Positions 8,357 through 16,557 are shown, counted from the first letter of the stretch. The stretch: 36,428 nucleotides of DNA from an uncultured Eubacteriales bacterium (GCA_959602365.1 CAUGSS010000026.1:1-36428), one strand, 5' to 3'. Translations and numbers: made by a program. Notes: a model not told the origin generated them from the letters alone.

Positions 8357-9166
8357 TTATTTCAGATGCGCCTTCACTTCACAATAGTAATGATCCATAT
8401 AGGGGAAAAGCTGAAGGCCGACTTCTTCTGCAAATACTGCGTCGATCGCTTGATTGTTTTTCTCAAGCCAGTCCAAAAGGGGGGAAAAGTTGGCTTCTTC
8501 ATTCCTAATTTGCAGGGTAAACACAATGTAATTTCCGGCCGGAATCCGATAAAGATGCTCTGGGGAAATATGGGCATACTCCTGATGCTCCATCTTGAGA
8601 TATTCTCTGCGCTTGATAAACCTCCCCTTTTCCAAGCCGTCTATATCCAAAACATATCCATACTTTCTTTTGATAGACGGAGCATGACGCAGTTCCTCTT
8701 TGGCCGCTTCTTGCAAGCTCGCATGGTAGGATTGAGCATCTTTGCTGAAGTTTCCCGCAATCACAACTTCTTCATCCAACCATATTGCTTGAATAGCCGT
8801 TGTGTCCTTTTGGCTTTCAATCCGTTCATTTTCTTCGCCATACCATAAAATATCTTCTGCGACTTGCTGATAATATTGGCTCAGACGGAGTGCCTCTTGC
8901 CGATATTCCATTAAAAGATTTGTGATCTTTCCATTATCTCGCAGGGAGAGAATCTGCCTTACCGTCTCCAACGGGATATTCAGCTTTCTGCAGGTTGTAA
9001 TGATATCCAGCTGCCACAAATTTCTGAGTGAGTAGTAGCGGTATTGATTATCAGGATCAATATGATCGGGTACGAGCAGGCCGATCTTGTTATAGAAGTG
9101 AAGGGTGTCCTTTGAGATTCCAGTGACCTGACTGACTTCGCCAATTCTGTAATATGTACCATCCAT
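8357..9166 (-). CDS. MerR family transcriptional activator with GyrI-like effector domain (BmrR type)
   Basis: 269 residues. The N-terminal winged helix-turn-helix (YRIGEVSQVTGISKDTLHFYNKIGLL, about 5-30, then YRYYSLRNLWQLDII) is unmistakably MerR type. A dimerisation coiled coil spans about 75-125. The C-terminal half (about 130-269) resembles the multidrug/effector-binding domain of BmrR-like proteins, ending HYYCEVKAHLK, so it probably senses an organic ligand, not a metal; the conserved metal-binding cysteines of metalloregulators are absent. ATG 9166 is preceded by GGAGGG. Likely target: the MATE gene 66 bases downstream, through the 19-bp-spacer promoter. A TATAAT at 9206-9211 probably serves its own transcription. 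Confidence 0.9.
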   Translation of the reverse strand: MDGTYYRIGEVSQVTGISKDTLHFYNKIGLLVPDHIDPDNQYRYYSLRNLWQLDIITTCRKLNIPLETVRQILSLRDNGKITNLLMEYRQEALRLSQYYQQVAEDILWYGEENERIESQKDTTAIQAIWLDEEVVIAGNFSKDAQSYHASLQEAAKEELRHAPSIKRKYGYVLDIDGLEKGRFIKRREYLKMEHQEYAHISPEHLYRIPAGNYIVFTLQIRNEEANFSPLLDWLEKNNQAIDAVFAEEVGLQLFPYMDHYYCEVKAHLK

Positions 9167-9205
9167 ATGGCGTCCCTCCGGTTTTATTGAGCTTTTCATT
9201 TTCTT

Positions 9206-9234
9206 ATTATATAGGGGACAGAAATGGAAAGAAA
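9206..9234 (-). promoter_or_regulatory. Probable promoter of the MerR-family gene
   Basis: Minus strand -10 TATAAT (9206-9211). The -35 at 17 bases (TTTCTT, 9229-9234) is poor. Confidence 0.45.
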
Positions 9235-9384
9235 GTTTTTTCAATGGAAAACGCCAAAACAATCTGTATCACTGGAGAAACCTCGACTGAAAAGGACTGG
9301 ATAAGCAGTCTTTCGACCGGGGGACGATGCATGGAATGAATGCGTCCCTCTTTTGTATGGGGAGAAGGGGGTGTTGCTATAGCA

Positions 9385-9413
9385 TCGACTTTGCGGTTGG
9401 AATATGGTAAAAT
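9385..9413 (+). promoter_or_regulatory. Extended -10 promoter of the split-barrel gene
   Basis: TGG-TAAAAT extended -10 (9405-9413) with TCGACT (9385-9390) 17 bases upstream of the hexamer. It is 34 bases before the start codon and probably also drives the MATE gene that follows. Confidence 0.55.
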
Positions 9414-9447
9414 AGGTTCCATCTTGAGAAAGGTGGAGGCGTATTGC

Positions 9448-9879
9448 ATGACTGGAAAGCAAGAGAGAGAAGCGGAGCGTATTCTGTGTGAGCGCTTTGG
9501 AAAGGACAATGTCATGGCCCTGGCCACGGTGGAAGAGGGGATTCCATATGTGCGCAGTGTCAATGCGCTGTACGACCAGGGGGCTTTCTACATCATCACG
9601 CATGCCGCGTCGCAGAAGATGCAGCAGATTGCCCGCTCTCCCGTGGTCGCCATTTCCGGCGAGTGGTTCAGCGCCCATGGTGTGGGGGTCAACTTGGGGT
9701 ATTTCGGCAGGCCGGAGAATGCGGAGATTGCGCGGAAATTAGAGGCGGCGTTTCAGGAGTGGATTGACAATGGACACAATGACTTTCAGGATGAGAATAC
9801 CGTGATTCTCTGTGTCCGATTGACAGATGCCGTTTTGTTTTCCCATGGGACACGCTATGATCTCCAGTTCCCCTCCTAA
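9448..9879 (+). CDS. Pyridoxamine 5'-phosphate oxidase-like FMN split-barrel protein
   Basis: 143 residues, the size of small single-domain flavin split-barrel proteins (general-stress-protein-26 type). The core VMALATVEEGIPYVRSVNALYDQGAFYIITH followed by SQKMQQIARSPVVAIS shows the beta-barrel strands and the Lys/Gln-containing helix seen in this family. A C-terminal strand pair, VILCVRLTDAVLFSH, closes the fold. It probably binds FMN, F420 or heme and reduces a small molecule; the true substrate is unknown, and PNP oxidase activity is unlikely for such short members. ATG 9448 is preceded by AAAGGTGGAGG. It stops 38 bases before the next MATE gene and is likely cotranscribed with it. Confidence 0.85.
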   Translation: MTGKQEREAERILCERFGKDNVMALATVEEGIPYVRSVNALYDQGAFYIITHAASQKMQQIARSPVVAISGEWFSAHGVGVNLGYFGRPENAEIARKLEAAFQEWIDNGHNDFQDENTVILCVRLTDAVLFSHGTRYDLQFPS

Positions 9880-9917
9880 GAGGGATGCGCCATTGCAAAG
9901 AAGGAGGGCGGCAGGCC

Positions 9918-11321
9918 ATGCCGCCGCGTAAGGCCAGTCGCCGGCAGGTGGATTTTTCCACTGGAGACGTTCGGCGCAACATCCTGTCTGTGGCCGCGCC
10001 CATGCTGGTGGCCCAGGTGCTCAATCTGCTGTATAACATTGTGGACCGCATTTACATCGGCAAGATTCCCGGAGAGGGCACCATCGCGCTGGCAGGTCTC
10101 GGGGTGTGTTTTCCCATTGTCACCCTGGTCACGGCCTTTGCCAACCTGTTCGGGGTGGGAGGCGCGCCTCTGTTTGCCATTGCCCGGGGGAGAGGCGACC
10201 GGGATGAGGCCCAAAAGATTATGGCCAATGCCTATTTCATGCTGCTGCTCTCAGGATTGGCACTGACCGGGGCGGGCATCCTGCTGCGGCGTCCCCTGCT
10301 CTTCCTCTTTGGGGCCAGTGCCGACACCTACCCGTATGCCTCGGCCTATATGACCATCTATCTGCTGGGCACCGTGTTTGTGATGACCTCTCTGGGGCTC
10401 AATCCCTATATCAACGGCCAGGGCTTTGCCCGTACGGGGATGCTGACGGTGCTGGTGGGGGCGGCGGCCAATATTGTGCTGGATCCCATTTTCATCTACG
10501 CCTTTGGCCTGGGCGTCCGGGGGGCGGCCATTGCCACGGTGCTCTCCCAGTGCCTCTCAGCCCTGTGGGTGCTCCGTTTTCTGTCCGGCCGAAAGGCGGA
10601 GCTCACCCTGGCCTGGCGGCACTTCCGGCCGGACTGGAGCTGTATCCGCCGTATTGCCGCCCTTGGTACCTCCAGCTTCGTCATGTCCTTCACCGACAGC
10701 CTGGTTCAGACCGTCTGCAATTTTATGCTGCGGGGCTTTGGCGGTGACCTCTATATCAGCGTCATGACCGTCATCAATTCCGTGCGCCAGATTGCCCAGA
10801 CTCCAGTGATGGCGCTCACCGATGGGGCCTCGCCGGTTATCAGCTTCAATTACGGCGCCCGGAAGGTGCCCCGGGTGCGCCGGGCCATCCGGTTTATGAC
10901 CCAGCTGGGGTTTGGGTATACCCTGCTGATTTGGGGGCTGATCTCCCTGTTCCCGGCCCTGTTCATACAGATTTTCAATCACGACCCGGAACTGTTGTCG
11001 GCGGCGGTGCCTTCGCTGCATATTTACTTCTTTGGCTTTGTCATGATGGCCTTCCAGTTTGCCGGACAGAGTGTGTTTAAATCGCTGAATAAGGCCAAAC
11101 ACGCTGTGTTTTTCTCCCTGCTGCGCAAGGCGTTTATTGTGGTGCCCCTGACCCTGCTGCTGCCCCATGTGGGGGGACTGGGGGTGAACGGGGTCTTTTT
11201 GGCCGAGCCCATCTCCAACCTGATCGGCGGCCTGGCCTGCTATATTACCATGCGGCGCACGGTGATGCCGGAGCTGTCGGCGATGGAGCGGGGAAGCCCG
11301 CCGCCGGAAAAAGAAGATTGA
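9918..11321 (+). CDS. MATE family efflux transporter (third of three)
   Basis: 467 residues, about 12 membrane segments. MATE landmarks: VDFSTGDVRRNILSVAAPML, LLYNIVDRIYIGKIPGEG, the small-residue GVGGAPLFAIARGRGDRDEA block and, in the second half, DGASPVISFNYGARKVPRVRR. It starts at ATG 9918 with AAGGAGG 10 bases upstream (9901-9907). The sequence carries a basic 10-residue N-terminal tail before the common GDVRR element. It is closer in composition to the surrounding GC-rich chromosome than the MATE at 6995-8290, so it is probably native. Substrate unknown; association with a flavin protein gene gives only a loose hint of a redox-active or aromatic compound. Confidence 0.93.
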   Translation: MPPRKASRRQVDFSTGDVRRNILSVAAPMLVAQVLNLLYNIVDRIYIGKIPGEGTIALAGLGVCFPIVTLVTAFANLFGVGGAPLFAIARGRGDRDEAQKIMANAYFMLLLSGLALTGAGILLRRPLLFLFGASADTYPYASAYMTIYLLGTVFVMTSLGLNPYINGQGFARTGMLTVLVGAAANIVLDPIFIYAFGLGVRGAAIATVLSQCLSALWVLRFLSGRKAELTLAWRHFRPDWSCIRRIAALGTSSFVMSFTDSLVQTVCNFMLRGFGGDLYISVMTVINSVRQIAQTPVMALTDGASPVISFNYGARKVPRVRRAIRFMTQLGFGYTLLIWGLISLFPALFIQIFNHDPELLSAAVPSLHIYFFGFVMMAFQFAGQSVFKSLNKAKHAVFFSLLRKAFIVVPLTLLLPHVGGLGVNGVFLAEPISNLIGGLACYITMRRTVMPELSAMERGSPPPEKED

Positions 11322-11332
11322 TTCCAACAGGC

Positions 11333-11369
11333 AGCGCCCTCATCCAAGAGGATGAGGGCGCTGATCTGT
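11333..11369. terminator. Hairpin between convergent MATE and ecfT genes
   Basis: Perfect 13-bp stem AGCGCCCTCATCC (11333-11345) / GGATGAGGGCGCT (11350-11362) with an AAGA loop. The following tract (GATCTGTTTC) has few T's, so termination may be imperfect. It lies between two genes that end facing each other and could act in both directions. Confidence 0.7.
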
Positions 11370-11370
11370 T

Positions 11371-12261
11371 TCATGATTGGTTCAGGGCGCGGCGGGCGCG
11401 GGCAAAGCGAATCCGTCCGGTCAGGTCCGTTCCCAGCGGCAGCAGGCAGAGGAAGCCCCATCCCGCCCAGAACACCAGAGACAGGGGAGTAAAGGGCGCG
11501 GGACGAAGGGCCGGGTCAAAGCGCATCCCGGTCTGTCCCAGCAGCCGGCCCATGGCGGACAGGGTGATGAGGACGGCCAGCGCTACCGCGCAGCTCCGAT
11601 CCCGCAGGTCGAAGCGGTAGAGGGCGTAGGCAGTGCGTCCCCGCAGCGCCCCGCCCCGGGCCTTCATGGAGGCGGAGGCCTCCATGATCCGCTCCAGCGT
11701 CCAGCTCACCAGGCCGGAGCAGCGGATCAGGGCATTGCGTGCCCGGCGGAGCAGGTTTCCCTGGCCGGACCCCAGGCCCAGGCCCTTTCTGGCGGTGTCA
11801 AGCATTAACGCTTGACGGCAGACCCGGGGAACCAGACGCAGCAGGATGGCGCAGACCAGGGACAGTTTGGGAGACAGCCGCCCCAGCAGAAAGACGATCT
11901 TGTCCGCGGTCAATACCGCGTGAACACAGGACATCCATATGAGCAGCGCGGCGATGGTGCTCCCCAGCGCCAGCCCGCAGGCCAGGCTCTCCAGCGTGAT
12001 GTAGTTGCCCACCGGGGTGCGCCACAGGTTGGTCACTCCGAAGTGGCGAAAGCTGGCGTACCAGAGGGTGAACAGCAGGATCAACGGAATCATGCACACG
12101 TTAAAGCGAAATGCCTTTACGCCTTTCAGCTCCACAGACCAGGCAAAGGCGGCGCAGAAGGAGACTGTCAGATAGGCCGGGTGGCGGAACAGCGCCGTAC
12201 CGGCCAGCGCGGCGGCCAGGCAGCAGAGCAGCAGGGCGGGATGGCGCTGGGAGAAAGTCAT
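11371..12261 (-). CDS. ecfT: ECF transporter transmembrane component EcfT
   Basis: 296 residues with about five to six hydrophobic segments. Between the membrane parts lie the two short coupling motifs that dock on the ATPases: ARK at about 157-159 (in LDTARKGLGLG; ARG in the consensus) and ARG at about 201-203 (in SMKARGGALRG). These define the T component of energy-coupling-factor importers, which joins the ATPase pair to the substrate-binding S protein. The ATG overlaps the stop of the S-component gene (ATGA, 12258-12261), indicating translational coupling. It is the last gene of the four-gene minus-strand unit. Because the unit carries its own S component, this looks like a dedicated (group I) ECF system rather than a shared module. 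Confidence 0.9.
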   Translation of the reverse strand: MTFSQRHPALLLCCLAAALAGTALFRHPAYLTVSFCAAFAWSVELKGVKAFRFNVCMIPLILLFTLWYASFRHFGVTNLWRTPVGNYITLESLACGLALGSTIAALLIWMSCVHAVLTADKIVFLLGRLSPKLSLVCAILLRLVPRVCRQALMLDTARKGLGLGSGQGNLLRRARNALIRCSGLVSWTLERIMEASASMKARGGALRGRTAYALYRFDLRDRSCAVALAVLITLSAMGRLLGQTGMRFDPALRPAPFTPLSLVFWAGWGFLCLLPLGTDLTGRIRFARARRALNQS

Positions 12262-12971
12262 GTTCCGTCCTCCAGCATGCCGTATTTGGTGCGCAGCCGG
12301 TCCAGTTTGTCCAGCATGGGCCGGGCAAAGAGCGCCAGAGTCAGGGCGGTGGCCAGGGCGTGGATCAGATTGACCGGGATGCCCAAGGCATAGACCGCCA
12401 GAGCGGCAGCCGGGGTGATGGCAGCGCTCATGGTGAACAGGGTGCTGGTATCCAGCAGCGGCCCGACCGCCAGTGCCACGGAGAAAAAGCCAAACAGAGC
12501 CAGTCCCAGGCGTCCGCGCTTCAATATGCCCAGCCGGGCCAGCAGTCCGGCCAGAAATCCCCCCACCCCGTAGGCAAACATCTGCCAGGGTGTCCAGGGG
12601 CCTTGGCCAAACAGAAAGTTGCTGACAAAACCGCTCACCGCTCCGGTGAGAAAGCCGGCGGCCGGGCCAAAGGCCATGCCGGAGATCATGATGATCCCTG
12701 TCATGGGCTTGAAGTGGGGGACGGCCACAAAGGCGGCCCGGGCGGCCACGGCCAGAGCGCAGAGCACCGAGAGCACCACCAGCTCCCGCGCCTGCGGCCG
12801 TCTGGCCTCAAAGGCCAGGAAGAAGGCGGCCAGGGTGAAACAGATGATGAGCAGGCTGGTCAGATACCATACCCGCCCCCCCAGCCGGGGGGTGAGGATC
12901 AGAGCGGCTGGAATCAACAGGAACAGCAGCCCCAGCGCCAGCCAGCGCCGGGGGGACATCCGCCCCTTCAC
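12258..12971 (-). CDS. ECF transporter S component (substrate binding), candidate corrinoid transporter
   Basis: 237 residues, strongly hydrophobic. Two N-terminal membrane segments (about 6-25 and 31-54) precede a core that resembles integral-membrane S components: ELVVLSVLCALAVAARAAF, then HFKPMTGIIMISGMAFGPAAGFLTGAVSGFVSN with many small residues, and GQGPWTPWQMFAYGVGGFLAG. The GTG at 12971 is chosen because GGAGG lies 8 bases before it and it overlaps the ATPase stop (GTGA); other in-frame starts are GTG 12989 and ATG 12959. The family is established as ECF; the substrate is not readable. Genes encoding DUF4430 proteins on both sides and the nearby cobalamin riboswitch make a corrinoid (CbrT-like role) the best guess. 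Confidence 0.85.
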   Translation of the reverse strand: MKGRMSPRRWLALGLLFLLIPAALILTPRLGGRVWYLTSLLIICFTLAAFFLAFEARRPQARELVVLSVLCALAVAARAAFVAVPHFKPMTGIIMISGMAFGPAAGFLTGAVSGFVSNFLFGQGPWTPWQMFAYGVGGFLAGLLARLGILKRGRLGLALFGFFSVALAVGPLLDTSTLFTMSAAITPAAALAVYALGIPVNLIHALATALTLALFARPMLDKLDRLRTKYGMLEDGT

Positions 12972-14647
12972 TGTGCGTTCCTCCGGCACAGCTGGGCCAC
13001 GTCCTCCGCAGTCAGCGCGTTCTGGAACAGGTGGCGGCTCATCCGGTTGGCGGCGGTGGTGTAGAAGCTGTTTTTGGCAAAAAACCGCCGGGGGGTGTTG
13101 ATGGCGGTGAGCTGCCCGTCAAAAAACAGCCCCACCAGATCGGCATACCGGGCGCAGAATTCCACGTCGTGGGACACCAGCAGCACGGCGCCCCCCTGAT
13201 CGGAAAAGGTGCGGAGCATCGCCGCCAGCTCCTGCTTTAAAAAGCAGTCCAGCCCTTTGGTGGGTTCGTCCAGCAGCAGGATTTTGGGCCGGGTGAGCAG
13301 CACTTTGGCCAGAGCGGCGCGCTGCTGCTCCCCGCCGGACAGATCATAGGGATGCTGTTCCAGCAGCCCCTCCAGGGCGCACTGGGCCGCCGCTTGGGCC
13401 ACTGCCGCGCCGCGTTCCTCCGGCGACAGACCAGTGCACATCTCCTCCAGCTCTTCCCGCACCGTCTTTTTGACAAACAGGCTTTTCGGATCCTGAGGCA
13501 GCATGGCCAGCCCCCCCTGAAACAGGGAATTGCCCTTATAACTGGCCAGCGGCCGGCCATCCACCCGGATTTTGCCCCGGTAGGGAGGGCAGATGCCGCA
13601 CAGCGTGCGCAGCAGGGTGGACTTTCCCGTGCCGTTGCCCCCCAGGATGGCGAACACGCTGCCCCAGAGGAGTTGGAAATCCACGCCCCGGAGCACATCC
13701 GGGGCATTCTTTTCGTAGCGGAACCAGATCTCCCTTGCCTCCAGGGCGGGCTTAGCCGGCGGGGAGGGGGGCGGTTCCTGGGGAAGGGCGGTCTCCACGG
13801 GGCGCTGATGCGCAAAGCGCTGGGACAGCCAGGCGCGGCCCTCCCGCACGGTGAGGGGGCAGCGCGAATCCGTCTCGCCAGCAGCATAAAAAGCCCGGGC
13901 CGGAGCGGGCATGGCGGCGAACAGGCCGCTGTCCATGCGATGCAGCGCCGCCGCTGTATTTCGGGGGGTGTCCAGGGCGAGCAGCCGCCCGTGTTCCAGT
14001 ACCGCCACCCGGTCCGCCGCAGGCAGGACGTCCTCCAGCCGGTGCTCTGAGAGCAGGATGGTGGTGCCCAGCTCCCGGTTGAGCTTGGCGATGGTGTTCA
14101 GAAAGTCAGCGGCGGCGATGGGGTCCAGCTGGCTGGTGGGCTCGTCCAAAATGAGCACGTCGGGCTGCATGGCCATCACCGAGGCCAGATTCAGCAGCTG
14201 CTTCTGTCCCCCGGAGAGCTGGGCCACATCCCGGTGAAACCAGTCCTGGATGCCGAAATAGCTGGCCATCTCCGCCACCCGCAGTCGCATGACGTCCTGA
14301 TCGCAGCCCAGGCTCTCCAGACCAAAGGCCAGTTCATGCCACACCTTGTCGGTGACGATCTGGCTGTCCGGATCCTGCATCACATAGCCGATGCGGCTGG
14401 ACTGCTCCCGCAGGCCGACCTGTTCCAATGGGCGGCCGTCGAAGAGAATTTCCCCGCCCCGGGTTCCGTGGGGGGACAGCACGCTCTTGAGCTGGCGCAG
14501 CAGGGTGGTTTTGCCGCTGCCGCTCTTGCCGCAGAGGGCCAGGTATTCCCCGGCCTCCAGGGTCAGATCAATTCCGGCCAGGCTGTGTTTCCCCTCTGGG
14601 GCGGTGGGATAGGAAAAAGTCAGATTGTGGATTTCAAACAGTGCCAT
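12968..14647 (-). CDS. ECF transporter ATPase, EcfA-EcfA' fusion
   Basis: 559 residues holding two complete ABC ATPase domains. Domain 1: Walker A GKSGSGKT (40-47), signature LSGGQ (144-148), Walker B VLILDE (164-169), switch His in SEHRLED (202). Domain 2: Walker A GGNGTGKS (336-343), signature LSGGE (436-440), Walker B ILLLDE (456-461), switch SHDVEF. A Pro-rich linker (about 288-300) joins them. Both halves look catalytically competent. The fused pair powers the ECF importer at the cytoplasmic face. ATG 14647 has GGAGG 8 bases upstream; the gene starts 46 bases after the FecR-DUF4430 gene and its stop overlaps the S-component start. Confidence 0.93.
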   Translation of the reverse strand: MALFEIHNLTFSYPTAPEGKHSLAGIDLTLEAGEYLALCGKSGSGKTTLLRQLKSVLSPHGTRGGEILFDGRPLEQVGLREQSSRIGYVMQDPDSQIVTDKVWHELAFGLESLGCDQDVMRLRVAEMASYFGIQDWFHRDVAQLSGGQKQLLNLASVMAMQPDVLILDEPTSQLDPIAAADFLNTIAKLNRELGTTILLSEHRLEDVLPAADRVAVLEHGRLLALDTPRNTAAALHRMDSGLFAAMPAPARAFYAAGETDSRCPLTVREGRAWLSQRFAHQRPVETALPQEPPPSPPAKPALEAREIWFRYEKNAPDVLRGVDFQLLWGSVFAILGGNGTGKSTLLRTLCGICPPYRGKIRVDGRPLASYKGNSLFQGGLAMLPQDPKSLFVKKTVREELEEMCTGLSPEERGAAVAQAAAQCALEGLLEQHPYDLSGGEQQRAALAKVLLTRPKILLLDEPTKGLDCFLKQELAAMLRTFSDQGGAVLLVSHDVEFCARYADLVGLFFDGQLTAINTPRRFFAKNSFYTTAANRMSRHLFQNALTAEDVAQLCRRNAQ

Positions 14648-14693
14648 TTGTCTTCCTCCAAAGGGTCGGGAGATGGAGCGGGCCGCCGGGCGG

Positions 14694-16028
14694 TCACGAC
14701 AGGTCGGAGCCCAGGCCGGTGCAGGTGTAGCAGAAGACGATGGAGTCCCCCTGGCTTACCGTGTAGCTGGAGCTGCCATAGCTGAGGAACTGGCCGTTGA
14801 CCTGATACATCCAGCCCGACTCGGGGCCGCAGTCAAACTCATAGATGTTGTTGATGCCCTCTATGTAATAACTGCCGTACCCCGGGGTATAGCTGGCCTC
14901 CAGCTGGATGCCCGCAGAGGAACAGGCCCGTTGAAGGATGTCGTAAGCGGTTTCGCCGTCGGAGAATTCCACCGTGGTGGCGGAGAGAATCACGCCGCTG
15001 GAGGGGACGTAGGCCGACTTGGCCGGATCCAGGGAGTCCATATTGTTGAGGATTGTATCGCAGCGGATGGAGATGGTGCAGGTGCTCTTGGGCTCCGGCT
15101 CGGGTTCCGGCTCCGGCGCGGGGGCCTGGGCAGGGGGAGTCTGGGCCTCCGGAGCGTCCACCGTGTCCTGCTCCTGGGACTGGCCCTCCGCCGGAGCCTG
15201 GGTAGAGGTGGTTTCGGAGGCCTCTTCCGGCTGGCTGCTCGCCCCGTCCGCGGTTTCGCCGGTTTCGGCCTGAGCATTGGATGCCTCCGGTTCCACTGCG
15301 TCCTGCGCCTGCTCCGGCGCCAGCTGGGATTGGATCTCTGCCTGGCGCTGGGCCTCCCGTTCAGAGAGCAGCTGTTCCAGCTCCTCCCGGGAGCAGATCA
15401 GAGTGTGGCTGTCCGCAGCCTTCAGAGCCGCGGTGAGACAGAAGTCATCCAGATCGCCTGCCTCAAAGTCCAGCGACCGCAGTTCCTCTCTGGCCCAGAC
15501 CAGGGCCTGGCCCTGGGAATAGGCGGTCCCATCCAGGGACAGGGCGCCGGCGAGCAGATAGAGGGTCTCGTCACCTTCTCCCACCGCCAGATCGGCCACA
15601 GCGGCGGAAAGCGTGCAGTTCTGTCCGCCGAAGCCGACGGACACCGGAGAGGACTCCTCCGCCTGCACAAAAAGCTGGCCGCCGGCGATGGAGAGGATGT
15701 AGCTGCCCCCGTCGCTGGAGAGGAAGGCCTGGCTCTCCTCGTCCAGCTGCAGACTGCTCTCCCCCCATTGGATGGTGACGCTGGTGCCAGGATCTGTGGT
15801 AATCAGGTCGCCCTCCCGGAGGGAGAGCTCCTCCTCCAGGGGAGAGGCAATACCGGAGCGCTCCAGCTCAGCGGTGCCCGACACCTGGATGACAACCGGG
15901 GCCTGGGCGGGATCCCTGGAGTCAAACCAGCCCTGCCGGAGCCCGACGACAACAAGTCCCGCCAGCACAATCAGCACGACGATCAGCGCCGTGATGAGAT
16001 TTGCAATCTTGCGTTTCTTAGGCTGCAT
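14694..16028 (-). CDS. Membrane-anchored FecR-like / DUF4430 (transcobalamin-like) surface protein
   Basis: 444 residues. A basic start (MQPKKRK) and one membrane segment (about 9-30) anchor it, probably with the bulk outside. Residues about 45-185 resemble a FecR-type beta domain (LREGDLITTDPGTSVTIQWGE, LDEESQAFLSSDGGSYILSI). About 225-314 is a Glu/Gln/Ala/Pro-rich spacer ending in Glu-Pro repeats. Residues 316-437 form a DUF4430 domain with the GPESGWMYQVNG block (401-412) and the final GDSIVFCYT strand; this fold equals the beta domain of transcobalamin and intrinsic factor. It is first in the ECF operon, so it probably collects or presents the vitamin to the S component. ATG 16028 has AGGAGG upstream and a strong promoter at 16078-16106. 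Confidence 0.85.
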   Translation of the reverse strand: MQPKKRKIANLITALIVVLIVLAGLVVVGLRQGWFDSRDPAQAPVVIQVSGTAELERSGIASPLEEELSLREGDLITTDPGTSVTIQWGESSLQLDEESQAFLSSDGGSYILSIAGGQLFVQAEESSPVSVGFGGQNCTLSAAVADLAVGEGDETLYLLAGALSLDGTAYSQGQALVWAREELRSLDFEAGDLDDFCLTAALKAADSHTLICSREELEQLLSEREAQRQAEIQSQLAPEQAQDAVEPEASNAQAETGETADGASSQPEEASETTSTQAPAEGQSQEQDTVDAPEAQTPPAQAPAPEPEPEPEPKSTCTISIRCDTILNNMDSLDPAKSAYVPSSGVILSATTVEFSDGETAYDILQRACSSAGIQLEASYTPGYGSYYIEGINNIYEFDCGPESGWMYQVNGQFLSYGSSSYTVSQGDSIVFCYTCTGLGSDLS

Positions 16029-16077
16029 AGATCCATCCTCCTGTCCGCACCGCTGCGGCTGAACTACTTGAGATGGG

Positions 16078-16106
16078 ATTATAGCATACAGATTTGCCTT
16101 TTTCAA
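16078..16106 (-). promoter_or_regulatory. Sigma-A promoter of the FecR-DUF4430/ECF operon
   Basis: Minus strand: -35 TTGAAA (16101-16106), 17-base spacer, perfect -10 TATAAT (16078-16083). Transcription from here leaves a leader of only about 45 bases, too short to contain a riboswitch. Confidence 0.85.
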
Positions 16107-16165
16107 TTGGGGGTCTGGAAAAAGTGGGGCATGACAACAAAATGCCAAAGATCATAACGGATTAC

Positions 16166-16194
16166 TTGCATCTGTAAAATAAATCCTGTATACT
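16166..16194 (+). promoter_or_regulatory. Sigma-A promoter of the riboswitch / giant surface protein transcript
   Basis: -35 TTGCAT (16166-16171), 17-base spacer, -10 TATACT (16189-16194). Start expected near 16201. A CGCGTG/CACGCG hairpin (16203-16218) would cap the 5' end of the RNA. Confidence 0.85.
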
Positions 16195-16252
16195 CATTAC
16201 AGCGCGTGGTTTCACGCGGACAGAACAATTGCATATGGGTGAGGACAGCATA

Positions 16253-16463
16253 CTTTTTGTGGCCCTGCGGCGGGGTAGACCGCAGGGATGGACAAGGGAA
16301 CCGGGTGAGAACCCCGGACGGGAAACGCCGCTGTATGTGTCCGAGCACCGCGATCCGTCGATGAAAATCGGTCACTGGGCAACTGGGAAGGCAGGACGCG
16401 GCGCGCAGGCCCCTCTCTCCCGAGGGGGACCGGAAGGACATGAGTCAGAAGACCTACAAAAAG
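16253..16463 (+). ncRNA. Cobalamin riboswitch (AdoCbl-type aptamer)
   Basis: Conserved aptamer blocks appear in order: GGGAACCGGGTGAGAACCCC (16296-16315), GACGGGAAACGCCGCTGT (16317-16334), CACTGGGCAACTGGGAAGGC (16374-16393), and the B12 box GAGTCAGAAGACCTAC (16442-16457; consensus AGCCAGGAGACCTGCC). The closing P1 helix pairs CTTTTTGTGG (16253-16262) with CCTACAAAAAG (16453-16463). In this class cobalamin binding normally lowers expression. Here an intrinsic terminator at 16510-16557 precedes the start codon of the giant surface protein, so control is probably by premature termination when corrinoid is plentiful. Confidence 0.95.
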
Positions 16464-16509
16464 CGCTTTGAAGATAGCTCCCGGGGAGGAGTCTATCCGT
16501 TTGCAGGAA

Positions 16510-16557
16510 AACGTCTGCGGCGATCGGTATCGATGGCTGCGGACGTTATTGTTTTTT
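16510..16557 (+). terminator. Intrinsic terminator of the cobalamin riboswitch expression platform
   Basis: Stem AACGTCTGCGGC (16510-16521) / GCTGCGGACGTT (16536-16547), 12 pairs including two G-U, with an inner CGAT/ATCG extension. It is followed by ATTGTTTTTT. It lies about 47 bases past the aptamer and 44 bases before the coding start. Confidence 0.88.

Noticed and set aside
9241..9370. Hairpins upstream of the split-barrel gene (AAGGACTG/CAGTCTTT and GGGACG/CGTCCC with TCTTTT)
   Set aside because: Stems are short with G-U pairs or long loops; they could be a weak terminator but are not convincing enough to annotate.
16029..16200. A riboswitch for the minus-strand ECF operon
   Set aside because: The minus promoter leaves only about 45 bases of leader and no B12 box is readable on that strand.
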